46,685 nucleotides of DNA from an uncultured Christensenella sp. Its GTDB lineage: Bacteria > Bacillota > Clostridia > Christensenellales > Borkfalkiaceae. The stretch spans positions 73,625 to 120,309 of the forward strand of contig CAJUGI010000005.1 of assembly GCA_910586065.1 (NCBI GenBank), written 5' to 3'. Under the pieces are notes generated by a model, which saw nothing but the letters and a program-made list of their open reading frames with translations, was not told the DNA's origin and ran no database searches. The translations under genes were made by a program, and so were the position numbers. Shown piece after piece: positions 8,347-15,659 of the stretch; positions within the stretch are counted from its first letter, which is position 1; each line of letters opens with the position of its first letter.

Positions 8347-9159
8347 ATGAAAAAAGAAAAACCCAACTACTCGCGCGAACATCTCGCGTACCTGAAGAAA
8401 CAAAAGAAAAAGAACGTTATTATCCATATTTCCCGCTGGCTGATACTCGGACTTCTGCTCGGACTTTGGGAATTATTCGCACAGCTTAAAATAATTGACC
8501 CGTTTATTACCAGCTCACCTTCGCGCGTGTGTAAAACGATTGGCGATTTATACTCGAACAACACGCTTTTCTACCATATAGGCGTTACGCTTATGGAAAC
8601 TATGGCAGGATTTATAATCGCAGTAATTGTAGGCTACGCCATTGCAGTTGCGCTTTGGGCAAGCGATTCCGCACGTAAGATTTTAGAACCTTATATAGTC
8701 GTTTTGAATTCTTTGCCGAAAATCGCGCTCGGACCGCTTATTATAATCTGGATTGGCACCGGCTACGACGCGATTATCTTTATGACGGTAATCGTTTCGA
8801 TAATAGTATGCATAATGAATATGCTTGCCGGATTTATTGCCGTTGATAAAACAAAACTGCTGCTTATGAAGTCTATGGGCGCAGGCAGAGCCACTACTTT
8901 GCGGAAATTAATAATACCAGCGTCTCTCCCCGCCCTAATGAATACTTTAAAAGTTGCAGTCGGTCTTGCCTGGATAGGCTCTATAATGGGTGAATATATC
9001 GTTTCAAAAGCGGGGCTGGGCTACTTAATCGTTTACGGCGGGCAGGTGTTTAAGCTTGACCTTGTAATGACGGCTACGTTTATTTTGTGCGTGCTTGCCG
9101 GCGGAATGTACGGAATAATAGCTTTAATCGAAAAAAAAGTCGTCAATAGAAATATATAA
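8347..9159 (+). CDS. ABC transporter permease, SsuC/TauC type
   Basis: A 270-aa integral membrane protein with about six hydrophobic segments and the BPD_transp_1 EAA-type coupling loop (roughly MKSMGAGRATTLRKLIIPASLP) that docks on the ATPase. The N-terminus has an unusually long basic tail (about 25 residues, rich in Lys). It is the last gene of the importer operon and is followed at 15 bp by a strong terminator. The family is clear and the substrate unknown. Confidence 0.92.
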   Translation: MKKEKPNYSREHLAYLKKQKKKNVIIHISRWLILGLLLGLWELFAQLKIIDPFITSSPSRVCKTIGDLYSNNTLFYHIGVTLMETMAGFIIAVIVGYAIAVALWASDSARKILEPYIVVLNSLPKIALGPLIIIWIGTGYDAIIFMTVIVSIIVCIMNMLAGFIAVDKTKLLLMKSMGAGRATTLRKLIIPASLPALMNTLKVAVGLAWIGSIMGEYIVSKAGLGYLIVYGGQVFKLDLVMTATFILCVLAGGMYGIIALIEKKVVNRNI

Positions 9160-9174
9160 TTTAATACAATTTAT

Positions 9175-9209
9175 AAAGCGGAGCGCCAAAGCGCTCCGCT
9201 TTCTTTTTT
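9175..9209 (+). terminator. Terminator of the ABC importer operon
   Basis: The 9-bp stem GCGGAGCGC/GCGCTCCGC with loop CAAA is followed by TTTCTTTTTT. Confidence 0.88.
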
Positions 9210-9229
9210 AATTGCAACATTTAAAAAAA

Positions 9230-9307
9230 TCAAATTAAAACCGCAATTATAAGCGCGGCTGTGACAGCAATTAAAACAAGTATTGCTCTTTTTGCGTATC
9301 TTATCAT
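9230..9307 (-). CDS. 25-residue single-helix membrane peptide
   Basis: The reading frame starts at ATG 9307 and encodes MIRYAKRAILVLIAVTAALI plus five residues: a basic N-terminus followed by one uninterrupted hydrophobic helix. Its start overlaps the stop of the upstream 62-residue gene in an ATGA arrangement, a classic sign of translational coupling, which argues that it is translated. Function unknown; candidates include a small regulatory membrane peptide or a type I toxin-like peptide, without evidence for either. Confidence 0.45.
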   Translation of the reverse strand: MIRYAKRAILVLIAVTAALIIAVLI

Positions 9308-9492
9308 ACCGTTTCCCTCCCGTAATTCATCCGTTCGTATTTATTAAATCCCCTCAACCCGTCAAGCTCACTCAAAAGCTCGTCGCACTTATCGAGAGGC
9401 AGAGTCTCGTCCTTGCGGACAAGATAAATCTCACCGTCGTGACGGTGCCTTATTAAACTTTTTTGTCTTTCAATATAAGCTGCAAAATTCAT
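9304..9492 (-). CDS. Small hypothetical protein (62 aa)
   Basis: A 62-aa soluble, charged protein with a good Shine-Dalgarno (GGAGG about 10 nt before ATG 9492). No family recognised. The sequence is rich in Arg/Asp/Glu with a leucine-spaced middle (LDKCDELLSELDGL), possibly helical. It is the first gene of a two-gene unit with the 25-residue membrane peptide and is divergent from the WYL regulator, which may control it. Confidence 0.5.
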   Translation of the reverse strand: MNFAAYIERQKSLIRHRHDGEIYLVRKDETLPLDKCDELLSELDGLRGFNKYERMNYGRETV

Positions 9493-9538
9493 TTTCCTGC
9501 CCTCCGTTTATTTACACTTCAAATTTTACTAATAATAC

Positions 9539-9567
9539 TTGACATATATTGTCATATATATTAAAAT
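9539..9567 (+). promoter_or_regulatory. Promoter and palindromic operator before the WYL regulator
   Basis: A -35 TTGACA (9539-9544) and a -10-like TAAAAT (9562-9567) are 17 bp apart. The -35 is part of the inverted repeat TGACA-tatat-TGTCA (9540-9554), a plausible binding site for the HTH protein encoded just downstream and so for autoregulation. Seen: motifs. Inferred: which protein binds. Confidence 0.55.
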
Positions 9568-9634
9568 ATTTCTGAAAATTTAAAAATTTTTTCAGCGTGG
9601 TTTATACTATGCCGAAACAAGGTGTTATATTCCG

Positions 9635-10552
9635 ATGAAATACGAAATTATGTTCAGAATAATGATGCGGCTTCTTCAAAAACGCAAAATAACCGCAAGA
9701 GAAATTTCAGAGAAATACGAAGTTTCGATACGCAGCGTTTACCGCTATATAGAAGAACTTATTGTATGCGGAGTCCCCATCGACGTTGAGCGCGGAAGAT
9801 ACGGCGGAATAACAATAGCCGATACTTTCAGGCTACCCGTGGGATATTTTACGAAGGACGAATACTCCGCAACGGTAAACGCTTTAACCGCTATGTCCTC
9901 GCAAATTTCAGACGCAAACATCATTTCCGCGATAGAAAAGCTGCAAAGTACGCAAAAGAGCGAGCGGCGCGACCTTTCAGTTTGCGGAAATATAATCGTG
10001 GACGGAGGCACCTGGGGCGACAGCACAAAATTTTCCGATAAAATGTTTGTCTGCGAACAGGCGGTTAACGAAAGCAAATCAATATTAATAGACTATATCT
10101 CACGCGAAGGCGAACACTCGAAACGAGTAATCGACCCGCACGTCATGATTTTGAAACAAAACGTTTGGTACGTTTATGCGTTCTGCCATACAAAGCAGGA
10201 ATTCCGAACATTTAAAATCGGCAGAATACGTTCGGCAACTTTTACCGGTGCACAATTCAAAAAGCAGAAAATTTCCCGTGACGAACTCGATTTCGGTTTT
10301 TCGTATACCGATAAACAAATGATAAGCGTTACGCTTGAAATAGAAAAGAATTCGCTTGCCGACGCCGAAGAATGGCTTGGAGTCGACAACATAGAACCGC
10401 GCGGCGAAAGTTTTATAGCAAACATGCAACTGCCTGACGACAGCGTACTTGTAAACAAAATTTTAAGTTACGGCGGCGCCGTTAAAGTTTTGGAACCAAA
10501 AGAACTTAAAGCGCGCGTAAAAAAAGCCGCAGAAAAAATTGCGGAGCTGTAA
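9635..10552 (+). CDS. HTH_11 / WYL-domain transcriptional regulator (YafY-like)
   Basis: A 305-aa protein with an N-terminal winged helix (residues 8-62: LLQKRKITAREISEKYEVS then RSVYRYIEEL) followed by a WYL domain (about residues 135-215, containing DPHVMILKQNVWYVYAFCH) and the WCX C-terminal extension. WYL proteins sense ligands, often nucleic-acid or nucleotide signals, and are frequent regulators of defence and stress loci. It is followed at 9 bp by an unknown gene that it probably controls or works with. The upstream palindrome suggests self-control. Confidence 0.88.
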   Translation: MKYEIMFRIMMRLLQKRKITAREISEKYEVSIRSVYRYIEELIVCGVPIDVERGRYGGITIADTFRLPVGYFTKDEYSATVNALTAMSSQISDANIISAIEKLQSTQKSERRDLSVCGNIIVDGGTWGDSTKFSDKMFVCEQAVNESKSILIDYISREGEHSKRVIDPHVMILKQNVWYVYAFCHTKQEFRTFKIGRIRSATFTGAQFKKQKISRDELDFGFSYTDKQMISVTLEIEKNSLADAEEWLGVDNIEPRGESFIANMQLPDDSVLVNKILSYGGAVKVLEPKELKARVKKAAEKIAEL

Positions 10553-10561
10553 AACGTTTTT

Positions 10562-11269
10562 ATGCATAAAAATTTCGAATATAAAGTTATTGGCTGGACC
10601 GGATACGCCGACCGACGCTTCCCCGATTATAACCATTCAAAAGAAGCATACGAGTCACTGATTGAATGCGTCCGTAAAAACGGCTATTACTTCAAAGACG
10701 ACGCGCCCGACTGCGTTCCGGTGTTCAACGACTGTACAGCCGCAAGATTATCATTGCGCGGATGGCGCGGCGTTATGGCTGACGCATGGCAATCAGATAC
10801 TGCAAACACAAATAATACCGATATATTTTATAAGCCAAAAACGGTAAATTACCCTAAAAAAGGTATAAATTTTTTGCTTGTCGAAAACAAAACAACACAT
10901 AAACTACCGCTTAAAGACAAAGAATTTACCGATAAACGATATTTGTGCGAAAAGTCGCTTTTTATTAATGTATTGTCGGAAGAACATAAAGAAATCGAAC
11001 GCGGGAATTTTATTGATTTTATCGATGAAGAAAACGGCGAGTCGATAATGAGCGAAGCTTTTGTAATAAATATTTATTCCGCGCAATCCGTTGAAGAAAT
11101 TCTAGATATGATGCAAAAAAATATTCCGGACTGGAAAGATTTATCAGAAGAACTCGGGCTTGCTCCAAAATTGAAAATAGAGCAAATTGCTAAACTCATA
11201 CGCAAAAAAATATCCCCCGACGACGAAAAAAAATACGGCGTGTGGGGAACCGAAGTTTTTTACCCGTAA
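10562..11269 (+). CDS. Hypothetical protein cotranscribed with the WYL regulator
   Basis: A 235-aa soluble protein that I do not recognise. The N-terminal half is rich in aromatic residues (WTGYADRRFPDYNHSKEAYE) and includes LRGWRGVMADAW. The C-terminal third is acidic and helical, ending in a Lys-rich segment. There is no signal peptide or membrane segment. It starts 9 bp after the WYL gene, so the pair is almost certainly one transcript. No catalytic motif can be named. Confidence 0.7.
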   Translation: MHKNFEYKVIGWTGYADRRFPDYNHSKEAYESLIECVRKNGYYFKDDAPDCVPVFNDCTAARLSLRGWRGVMADAWQSDTANTNNTDIFYKPKTVNYPKKGINFLLVENKTTHKLPLKDKEFTDKRYLCEKSLFINVLSEEHKEIERGNFIDFIDEENGESIMSEAFVINIYSAQSVEEILDMMQKNIPDWKDLSEELGLAPKLKIEQIAKLIRKKISPDDEKKYGVWGTEVFYP

Positions 11270-11341
11270 AAATAAAAAGCGGGGCATGCTTAACATAGTT
11301 ATTACTATAAGGAAATTTAGTATGACGCAAATAAAAGATAA

Positions 11342-11431
11342 TTAAGCTAGCGTTAAATTATGCCTTTTCCGTGCTTTTTCGTGTACGCACCAGGCTGCTT
11401 GTAGTCTGGTTAGATAATGACGCCCTTGCAA
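11342..11431 (-). CDS. Possible 29-residue peptide or fragment of a lost gene
   Basis: In the otherwise gene-free stretch 11270-11553, the minus strand has AGGAGG and 14 nt later a TTG that opens a 29-residue frame (starting QGRHYLTRLQAAWCVHEKAR after the initiator). The frame is also open further upstream, so this may be the C-terminal piece of a decayed gene. The same stretch contains a small hairpin, ACCAG/CTGGT. On the plus strand, ATG 11321 with AAGGAAA upstream opens only a 7-codon frame. Confidence 0.2.
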   Translation of the reverse strand: MQGRHYLTRLQAAWCVHEKARKRHNLTLA

Positions 11432-11496
11432 CAGCTTGGCTTTCTCCTCCTGAAATGATGTACTAACTGTACGATAAACAGCAATTTAACAGAAAA

Positions 11497-11537
11497 AAGA
11501 AGTAAGGCAATAACATTTTATAGCCTTACTTCTTTTC
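11497..11537. terminator. Bidirectional terminator between the WYL unit and hxlR-like gene
   Basis: The 12-bp stem AAGAAGTAAGGC/GCCTTACTTCTT (11497-11508, 11523-11534) is flanked by A-rich and T-rich sides, so it can serve the convergent transcripts on both strands. Confidence 0.75.
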
Positions 11538-11553
11538 TTATTGGATTGACTAA

Positions 11554-11895
11554 TTATATTCTATTTTTGTCGCCCCATTCACACATACCGTCAAGAATAG
11601 GCATTAGGGATTTACCGCGTTCGGATAGACTGTATTCGACTTTGGGCGGTATCTGCGGATATTCCTTGCGAATAACAAGTCCGTCGTTTTCCAATTCTCT
11701 GAGCGATAAACTCAATGTCTTATACGAGATACCTTTTATATATCGCTGTAACTCATTATACCTGACTACCGTAAATTCCATTAAGGTATACAGTATCGTC
11801 ATTTTATACTTACCGCTTATAAGCGATAAAGTATAACTAAATCCCGTATCGCCTAATTTCTCGGAAGCAATACACCGTTTTTTTTCGTTTTCCAT
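11554..11895 (-). CDS. HxlR-family winged-helix transcriptional regulator
   Basis: A 113-aa HxlR protein: LISGKYKMTILYTLM at the start of the domain, the recognition helix region ISYKTLSLSLRELENDGLVI, and the wing PPKVEYSLSERGKSL. Several relatives (YodB, HypR, QorR types) sense quinones, diamide or other electrophiles through cysteines. This one has Cys8 near the N-terminus, the position of the redox-active Cys in YodB-like sensors, and Cys105. It is divergent from a flavin/redox operon with overlapping promoters, so it probably represses that operon and itself. Confidence 0.9.
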   Translation of the reverse strand: MENEKKRCIASEKLGDTGFSYTLSLISGKYKMTILYTLMEFTVVRYNELQRYIKGISYKTLSLSLRELENDGLVIRKEYPQIPPKVEYSLSERGKSLMPILDGMCEWGDKNRI

Positions 11896-11930
11896 AGCTA
11901 CCGTCCCTACACTCTACTTTTTGTTAGTAT

Positions 11931-11990
11931 CGCACTTTATTGTGCGTACTTGACAAAATTATAATACCACAATATATTATATATCGTCAA
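11931..11990. promoter_or_regulatory. Overlapping divergent promoters of hxlR-like gene and flavin operon
   Basis: Plus strand: TTGACA 11950-11955, 17 bp, TATATT 11973-11978. Minus strand: TTGACG (plus 11985-11990), 18 bp, TATTAT (plus 11961-11966). The two promoters interleave over about 40 bp, so one bound repressor could shut off both. A CGCAC-N6-GTGCG palindrome at 11931-11946 is a further candidate site. Confidence 0.6.
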
Positions 11991-12039
11991 GACTGTCGGA
12001 CGCAAAAAATACGAATAAAACAGTCAAAAGGAGTTTTTT

Positions 12040-12426
12040 ATGAGAGCTGAACTAAAAGAGTATCAGGCGGTAGAACAAGCCGCAATGAATTTTGTAAAGA
12101 GCGTTGCTGAAGGCAACAGCGCGCACGCCAAAAAGTTATTTATTGACGAGGCGGTATTATTCGGTTATTTGGACGGCGAGCTTGAACACGGTTCAATACA
12201 GCAGTTTTACCATAACGTAGATACCGTCGGCGGCGGCAAGAATTTCAAAGCACGCATAGACGTTATCGCGTTGGAAGAAACGCTCGCCGTCGTGCGTGTT
12301 CTCGAAGAAGGTTGGGGCAACCGTATAGATTTTACCGACTATCTTTTGCTTTTGAAAATAAGCGGCGAATGGAAATGCGTTGCAAAAGCGTACAATCAGA
12401 ATTCAAATACAATTAAAAACGGTTGA
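12040..12426 (+). CDS. NTF2-like / putative lumazine-binding family protein
   Basis: A 128-aa protein with the cone-shaped alpha+beta NTF2 fold pattern: helices at the N-terminus (AVEQAAMNFVKSVAEGN), then FIDEAVLFGYLDGELEHG and strands ending in DYLLLLKISGEWKCVAKAY. Members of the lumazine-binding subgroup often sit beside flavin enzymes or HxlR/TetR regulators. It may bind a small aromatic ligand; no catalytic residue can be claimed. First gene of the operon, with Shine-Dalgarno AAGGAG before ATG 12040. Confidence 0.7.
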   Translation: MRAELKEYQAVEQAAMNFVKSVAEGNSAHAKKLFIDEAVLFGYLDGELEHGSIQQFYHNVDTVGGGKNFKARIDVIALEETLAVVRVLEEGWGNRIDFTDYLLLLKISGEWKCVAKAYNQNSNTIKNG

Positions 12427-12430
12427 TAAA

Positions 12431-12979
12431 ATGGCAAAACGCATCATAATTCTTAACGGCAGTCCGAGAAAAAACGGAAATACGGCGGAACTGATAAAAT
12501 CGTTTATAAAGGGCGCGCTGGAAGCGGGTAACACCGTTGCGGAATTTTTCCTGAACGAAATGGATATTCACGGTTGTTTAGGTTGCTTTGGCGGCGGAAA
12601 AAACCCCGAAAGTCCCTGCGTGCAAAAAGACGATATGCTCAAAATCTACCCCGAATATCAGGCCGCCGATGTTGTAGTGCTTGCAAGCCCGCTATATTAT
12701 TGGACGGTAAGCGGACAACTGAAAACGGCGTTCGACAGGCTGTTTGCAGTTGCGGAATGTAATAAAGATTATATTAATCCCAAAAAGGAATGTGTATTGC
12801 TTATGGCTGCGGAAGGTAACGGATTCAAGGAAAGCGTGTACTGGTATGATAATCTTATGAAACACCTAAAATGGAAAACGCTCGACAAAGTGCTTTGCGG
12901 GGACGTTATGGCAATCGGCGATATTGCAGAAAGAAAAGAACTTTCCTACGCCTATGAACTCGGAAAATCCATAAAATAA
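12431..12979 (+). CDS. NAD(P)H-dependent FMN reductase-like flavodoxin-fold protein
   Basis: A 182-aa protein with the flavodoxin-like FMN phosphate loop NGSPRKNGNT at residues 9-18 and the second FMN contact ASPLYYWTVSGQLKTAFDR. A GCLGCFGG segment near residue 50 carries a Cys pair as in iron-sulfur-flavoprotein-like relatives, but the full cluster motif is not evident. It probably reduces quinones, nitroaromatics or disulfide-stress products using NAD(P)H. I chose ATG 12431, 4 bp after the stop of the previous gene, over an upstream start that overlaps it. Confidence 0.85.
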   Translation: MAKRIIILNGSPRKNGNTAELIKSFIKGALEAGNTVAEFFLNEMDIHGCLGCFGGGKNPESPCVQKDDMLKIYPEYQAADVVVLASPLYYWTVSGQLKTAFDRLFAVAECNKDYINPKKECVLLMAAEGNGFKESVYWYDNLMKHLKWKTLDKVLCGDVMAIGDIAERKELSYAYELGKSIK

Positions 12980-12992
12980 AGGAGTAAATGTT

Positions 12993-13490
12993 ATGAAAGA
13001 AATCACCTTGGCGGGAGCGGCTAAAATAAGCTCTCCGAATCCCGTTACCATTGTATGCACGCAAAAGCCTGACGGCAGTACTAATCTTGCTGCCGTATCG
13101 TGGTGGACTTATTTGTCGTATAACCCTAATATGATAGCTTATGCTATGGCAAAAACTTCGTACAGCGGCGAAATGGTACGGCAAAATAAAAAGGTTATTT
13201 TTACAATACCGAGCGATAAGATTGCCGACGTCGTAATGGAATGCGGAAGTTCTACGGGTAGAAACACGGATAAAATCACGAAGTTTGGTGTAAAAATGAA
13301 AGTGCTCCCCGACTGCAATATTTCCGTACCCGAATACAGTGCGCTGGCAATCGTTTGTAAATTGAAGGAATATATTGAAACAGGCGACCATTATCTTTAT
13401 ATCTGCAATGTTGAGAAAGTTTACGCCGACGAACAAGAGAAGGCTGTTTTTGCCTGGAACGGATACTCCCAAATCAGGGCTGTAAGATAA
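12993..13490 (+). CDS. Flavin reductase-like FMN-binding split-barrel protein
   Basis: A 165-aa protein of the flavin_reduct family: NPVTIVCTQKPDG, AAVSWWTYLSYNP, and the conserved stretch with SGEMVRQNKKVIFTIPS. Such proteins bind FMN and either reduce free flavin for partner enzymes or act directly as oxidoreductases. It is third in the HxlR-controlled operon, 13 bp after the flavodoxin-fold gene, with Shine-Dalgarno AAAGGAG. Confidence 0.85.
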   Translation: MKEITLAGAAKISSPNPVTIVCTQKPDGSTNLAAVSWWTYLSYNPNMIAYAMAKTSYSGEMVRQNKKVIFTIPSDKIADVVMECGSSTGRNTDKITKFGVKMKVLPDCNISVPEYSALAIVCKLKEYIETGDHYLYICNVEKVYADEQEKAVFAWNGYSQIRAVR

Positions 13491-13528
13491 ATTTCTTTTC
13501 AGCTTAACGTACTCTTTCCCGTATACTT

Positions 13529-13563
13529 AAAAGCTCTCGGACAATAATTGTCCGAGAGCTTTT
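13529..13563. terminator. Bidirectional terminator between flavin operon and hinT
   Basis: A near-perfect 16-bp palindrome (AAAAGCTCTCGGACAA and its complement) lies between convergent genes, with short T tracts on both strands. Confidence 0.85.
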
Positions 13564-13587
13564 GCCGTCATTTTTTTATAGATTAAT

Positions 13588-13926
13588 TTACCAAGGCAGT
13601 GTTTCGCCGCCCAATATATGAATGTGCAGATGAAAAACCGTCTGCCCCGCGTCGTCGCCCTGATTTATAACAAGCCGATAACCGTTTTCAAGTCCGTTTT
13701 CCTTTGCTATCTGCGGAATTTTAAAAAGCATATAACTAACAAGACCCCGCCCCTTTTCATCGGCTTCCTCCAAAAGCTTAAAATGGTCTTTAGCAACAGC
13801 CAGAAGATGAACTTTGGCCTTAGGCTCTATATCCTTGAAAACGAGCATCTTATCGTCCTCGAAAACCTTAACAGAAGGAATTTCACCCTTCAAAATTTTG
13901 CAAAAAACGCAGTTGTTTTCAATCAT
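13588..13926 (-). CDS. hinT: HIT-family purine nucleoside phosphoramidase (HinT-like)
   Basis: A 112-aa histidine-triad protein. CVFCKILKGEIPS opens the domain with a probable zinc-site Cys pair, and HLHIHILGG near the end is the catalytic His triad that hydrolyses AMP-lysine/AMP-NH2-type phosphoramidates. It overlaps the PrsW-like gene upstream by 8 bp, so it is translationally coupled, and it is the last gene of the prmA-rsmE-mtaB operon. Confidence 0.93.
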   Translation of the reverse strand: MIENNCVFCKILKGEIPSVKVFEDDKMLVFKDIEPKAKVHLLAVAKDHFKLLEEADEKGRGLVSYMLFKIPQIAKENGLENGYRLVINQGDDAGQTVFHLHIHILGGETLPW

Positions 13927-15646
13927 GTTCTTTACCCGCCTTAACGTAATTTATTATGCACACCGTTCCGCACGAAATAAGGGCTAACCCCGCAATCACC
14001 GAAAGCGCTATTATGTATTCCGTACCGCAAAATTCAGTTTCGGTTAAATACACTACGAAAATATTTTCATAGTCGTCAAAATAGCACGATTCGACATCTG
14101 AATTTACCATATAAACACTGTCAAAATAATACGCAGCTATATCGTCGTAGCCGTTATAGGCTGGAACGCTCCTGCTCTCGTAAATATATTTTCCTATTCC
14201 TACCGAAACGCTTGCAAGTTTTTCTGATTCATTTCCGTTTTTATCCGTGCTGAATTCGTAATTATAATAGTAAGAAATATCTCCGAACGTCGCTTTTTGC
14301 GTCGCCCGCAAAAGTTTCCCCTCTTTCAGTTCTTCATAATAATTTCCATTCGCCCAGTTTTCGTCATATGCCCTGCCGGCTTGTATGTCGAATTCATAAC
14401 CGTCCTGCACAAATTCTTTAAATTCGGAAATCCTTTTAAAGGTCTTTATCTTTTGATAATTGCCTATTTGGAGATAACAAAAAGCGATACCCAAAACGGC
14501 AAGCACTGTGAGCATAACCGCCAGAGCCACGTTTGCCGTATGATAAAGCCCCGCTTTAACAACGTTCGCCTTTTTTACGGCAACGGGCGCGGAAACGGTA
14601 ATACCCGAAGCAAATCCGAAATCGCGCTCCGCCTCCGCGGCAGCCGCCGTTTCCGACATTTTGTCTTCGCCGCTTATTTCGCTGTCCGCAGTAACCGGCA
14701 TTGCAACAGGGTTCACCGCCAGCGTAGGGTCAATTACTCCCGCTGAAATTGCCGGAGGCATTTCCAAAAGCCGGCCTCCCAGCACTTTCATTCTTTCCCT
14801 TGTAATAATTATTTTCGTCACGACTACCGCCATAACAAAACATATAAACAAAGTGAGCATAGCCCAGCCAACGGGCACAATGTCAATACCTGTAGCGTCC
14901 CACGCAAAGTGCAACGCTATGCTGAATATGCAAATCCCCCAGAAACGGATATCTATTAAAGGCCGCTTAAACGTGCCGAAAGCCCAGCCAATAAACGCCG
15001 ACCACACCACATGCGTACACACGGAAGTAACCGCACGCAATATCGAAGTTGACAAAACTTCGGTCAAATCGATTCCGAATGTTCCCGAACCGTAAAATAT
15101 GTATCCCAAATCCTCGGAAATAGAAACGCCGGCACCGACAGCCGCAGCAAGGATTAAGCACGCCATCGGACTGCCGCGCTTTTTTAAAAGCAAAACCGCA
15201 AGAATTGCGGGCAACGCTTTACCGAACTCCTCCAAAATCGCCGTCCATGCAACACTCATCCACTCGTTTTCGGGAATCCACGCAAAATATCCCAAAAAAA
15301 TTATCAAATCGCCTATCATCGAACATATAACAAGCACCGCAACGGCTTTTAAAAAACTTAAATCTTTTTTTGGATTCAGTTCATACAGCATCACAAAAAA
15401 CGGCGCAGTTATTAAAACGGCGCCTAAAACCATAAGCGTAGGTACCGATATTCCGTTGCTCGTCAACCTGATAATAAAAGCGGTAAATCCGAACATAACA
15501 AGACAGAGAAACAAAAGACGCATATATATCCACGGATAAACGCGGTTTTCTCCGCTTTCGTCACCCATTCCGCGCGTAAAAAATTCTCTGTACTCGTCAA
15601 GGGAGTGGTGTCTGAAAGTTTCCTTAAACCACCCCTTTATCCGCAT
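13919..15646 (-). CDS. PrsW-family intramembrane metalloprotease with a long extracellular C-terminus
   Basis: About eight membrane segments with the PrsW/CPBP-type motifs: EEFGK (AILEEFGKALPAI), SEDLGY, THVVW and ALHFAWD, supplying the Glu/Glu/His/His set thought to bind metal in the bilayer. Such proteases cut membrane-bound substrates, including anti-sigma factors in Bacillus. After the protease core there is a linker (GEDKMSETAAAAEAE), another membrane helix and a soluble domain rich in Tyr and acidic residues, then a last helix. The frame is open from 15754, but ATG 15646 begins just after the mtaB stop and just before the first conserved part, so I prefer it. The Shine-Dalgarno is weak. 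Confidence 0.75.
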   Translation of the reverse strand: MRIKGWFKETFRHHSLDEYREFFTRGMGDESGENRVYPWIYMRLLFLCLVMFGFTAFIIRLTSNGISVPTLMVLGAVLITAPFFVMLYELNPKKDLSFLKAVAVLVICSMIGDLIIFLGYFAWIPENEWMSVAWTAILEEFGKALPAILAVLLLKKRGSPMACLILAAAVGAGVSISEDLGYIFYGSGTFGIDLTEVLSTSILRAVTSVCTHVVWSAFIGWAFGTFKRPLIDIRFWGICIFSIALHFAWDATGIDIVPVGWAMLTLFICFVMAVVVTKIIITRERMKVLGGRLLEMPPAISAGVIDPTLAVNPVAMPVTADSEISGEDKMSETAAAAEAERDFGFASGITVSAPVAVKKANVVKAGLYHTANVALAVMLTVLAVLGIAFCYLQIGNYQKIKTFKRISEFKEFVQDGYEFDIQAGRAYDENWANGNYYEELKEGKLLRATQKATFGDISYYYNYEFSTDKNGNESEKLASVSVGIGKYIYESRSVPAYNGYDDIAAYYFDSVYMVNSDVESCYFDDYENIFVVYLTETEFCGTEYIIALSVIAGLALISCGTVCIINYVKAGKEHD

Positions 15647-15659
15647 CAGCTTTAAGCCG

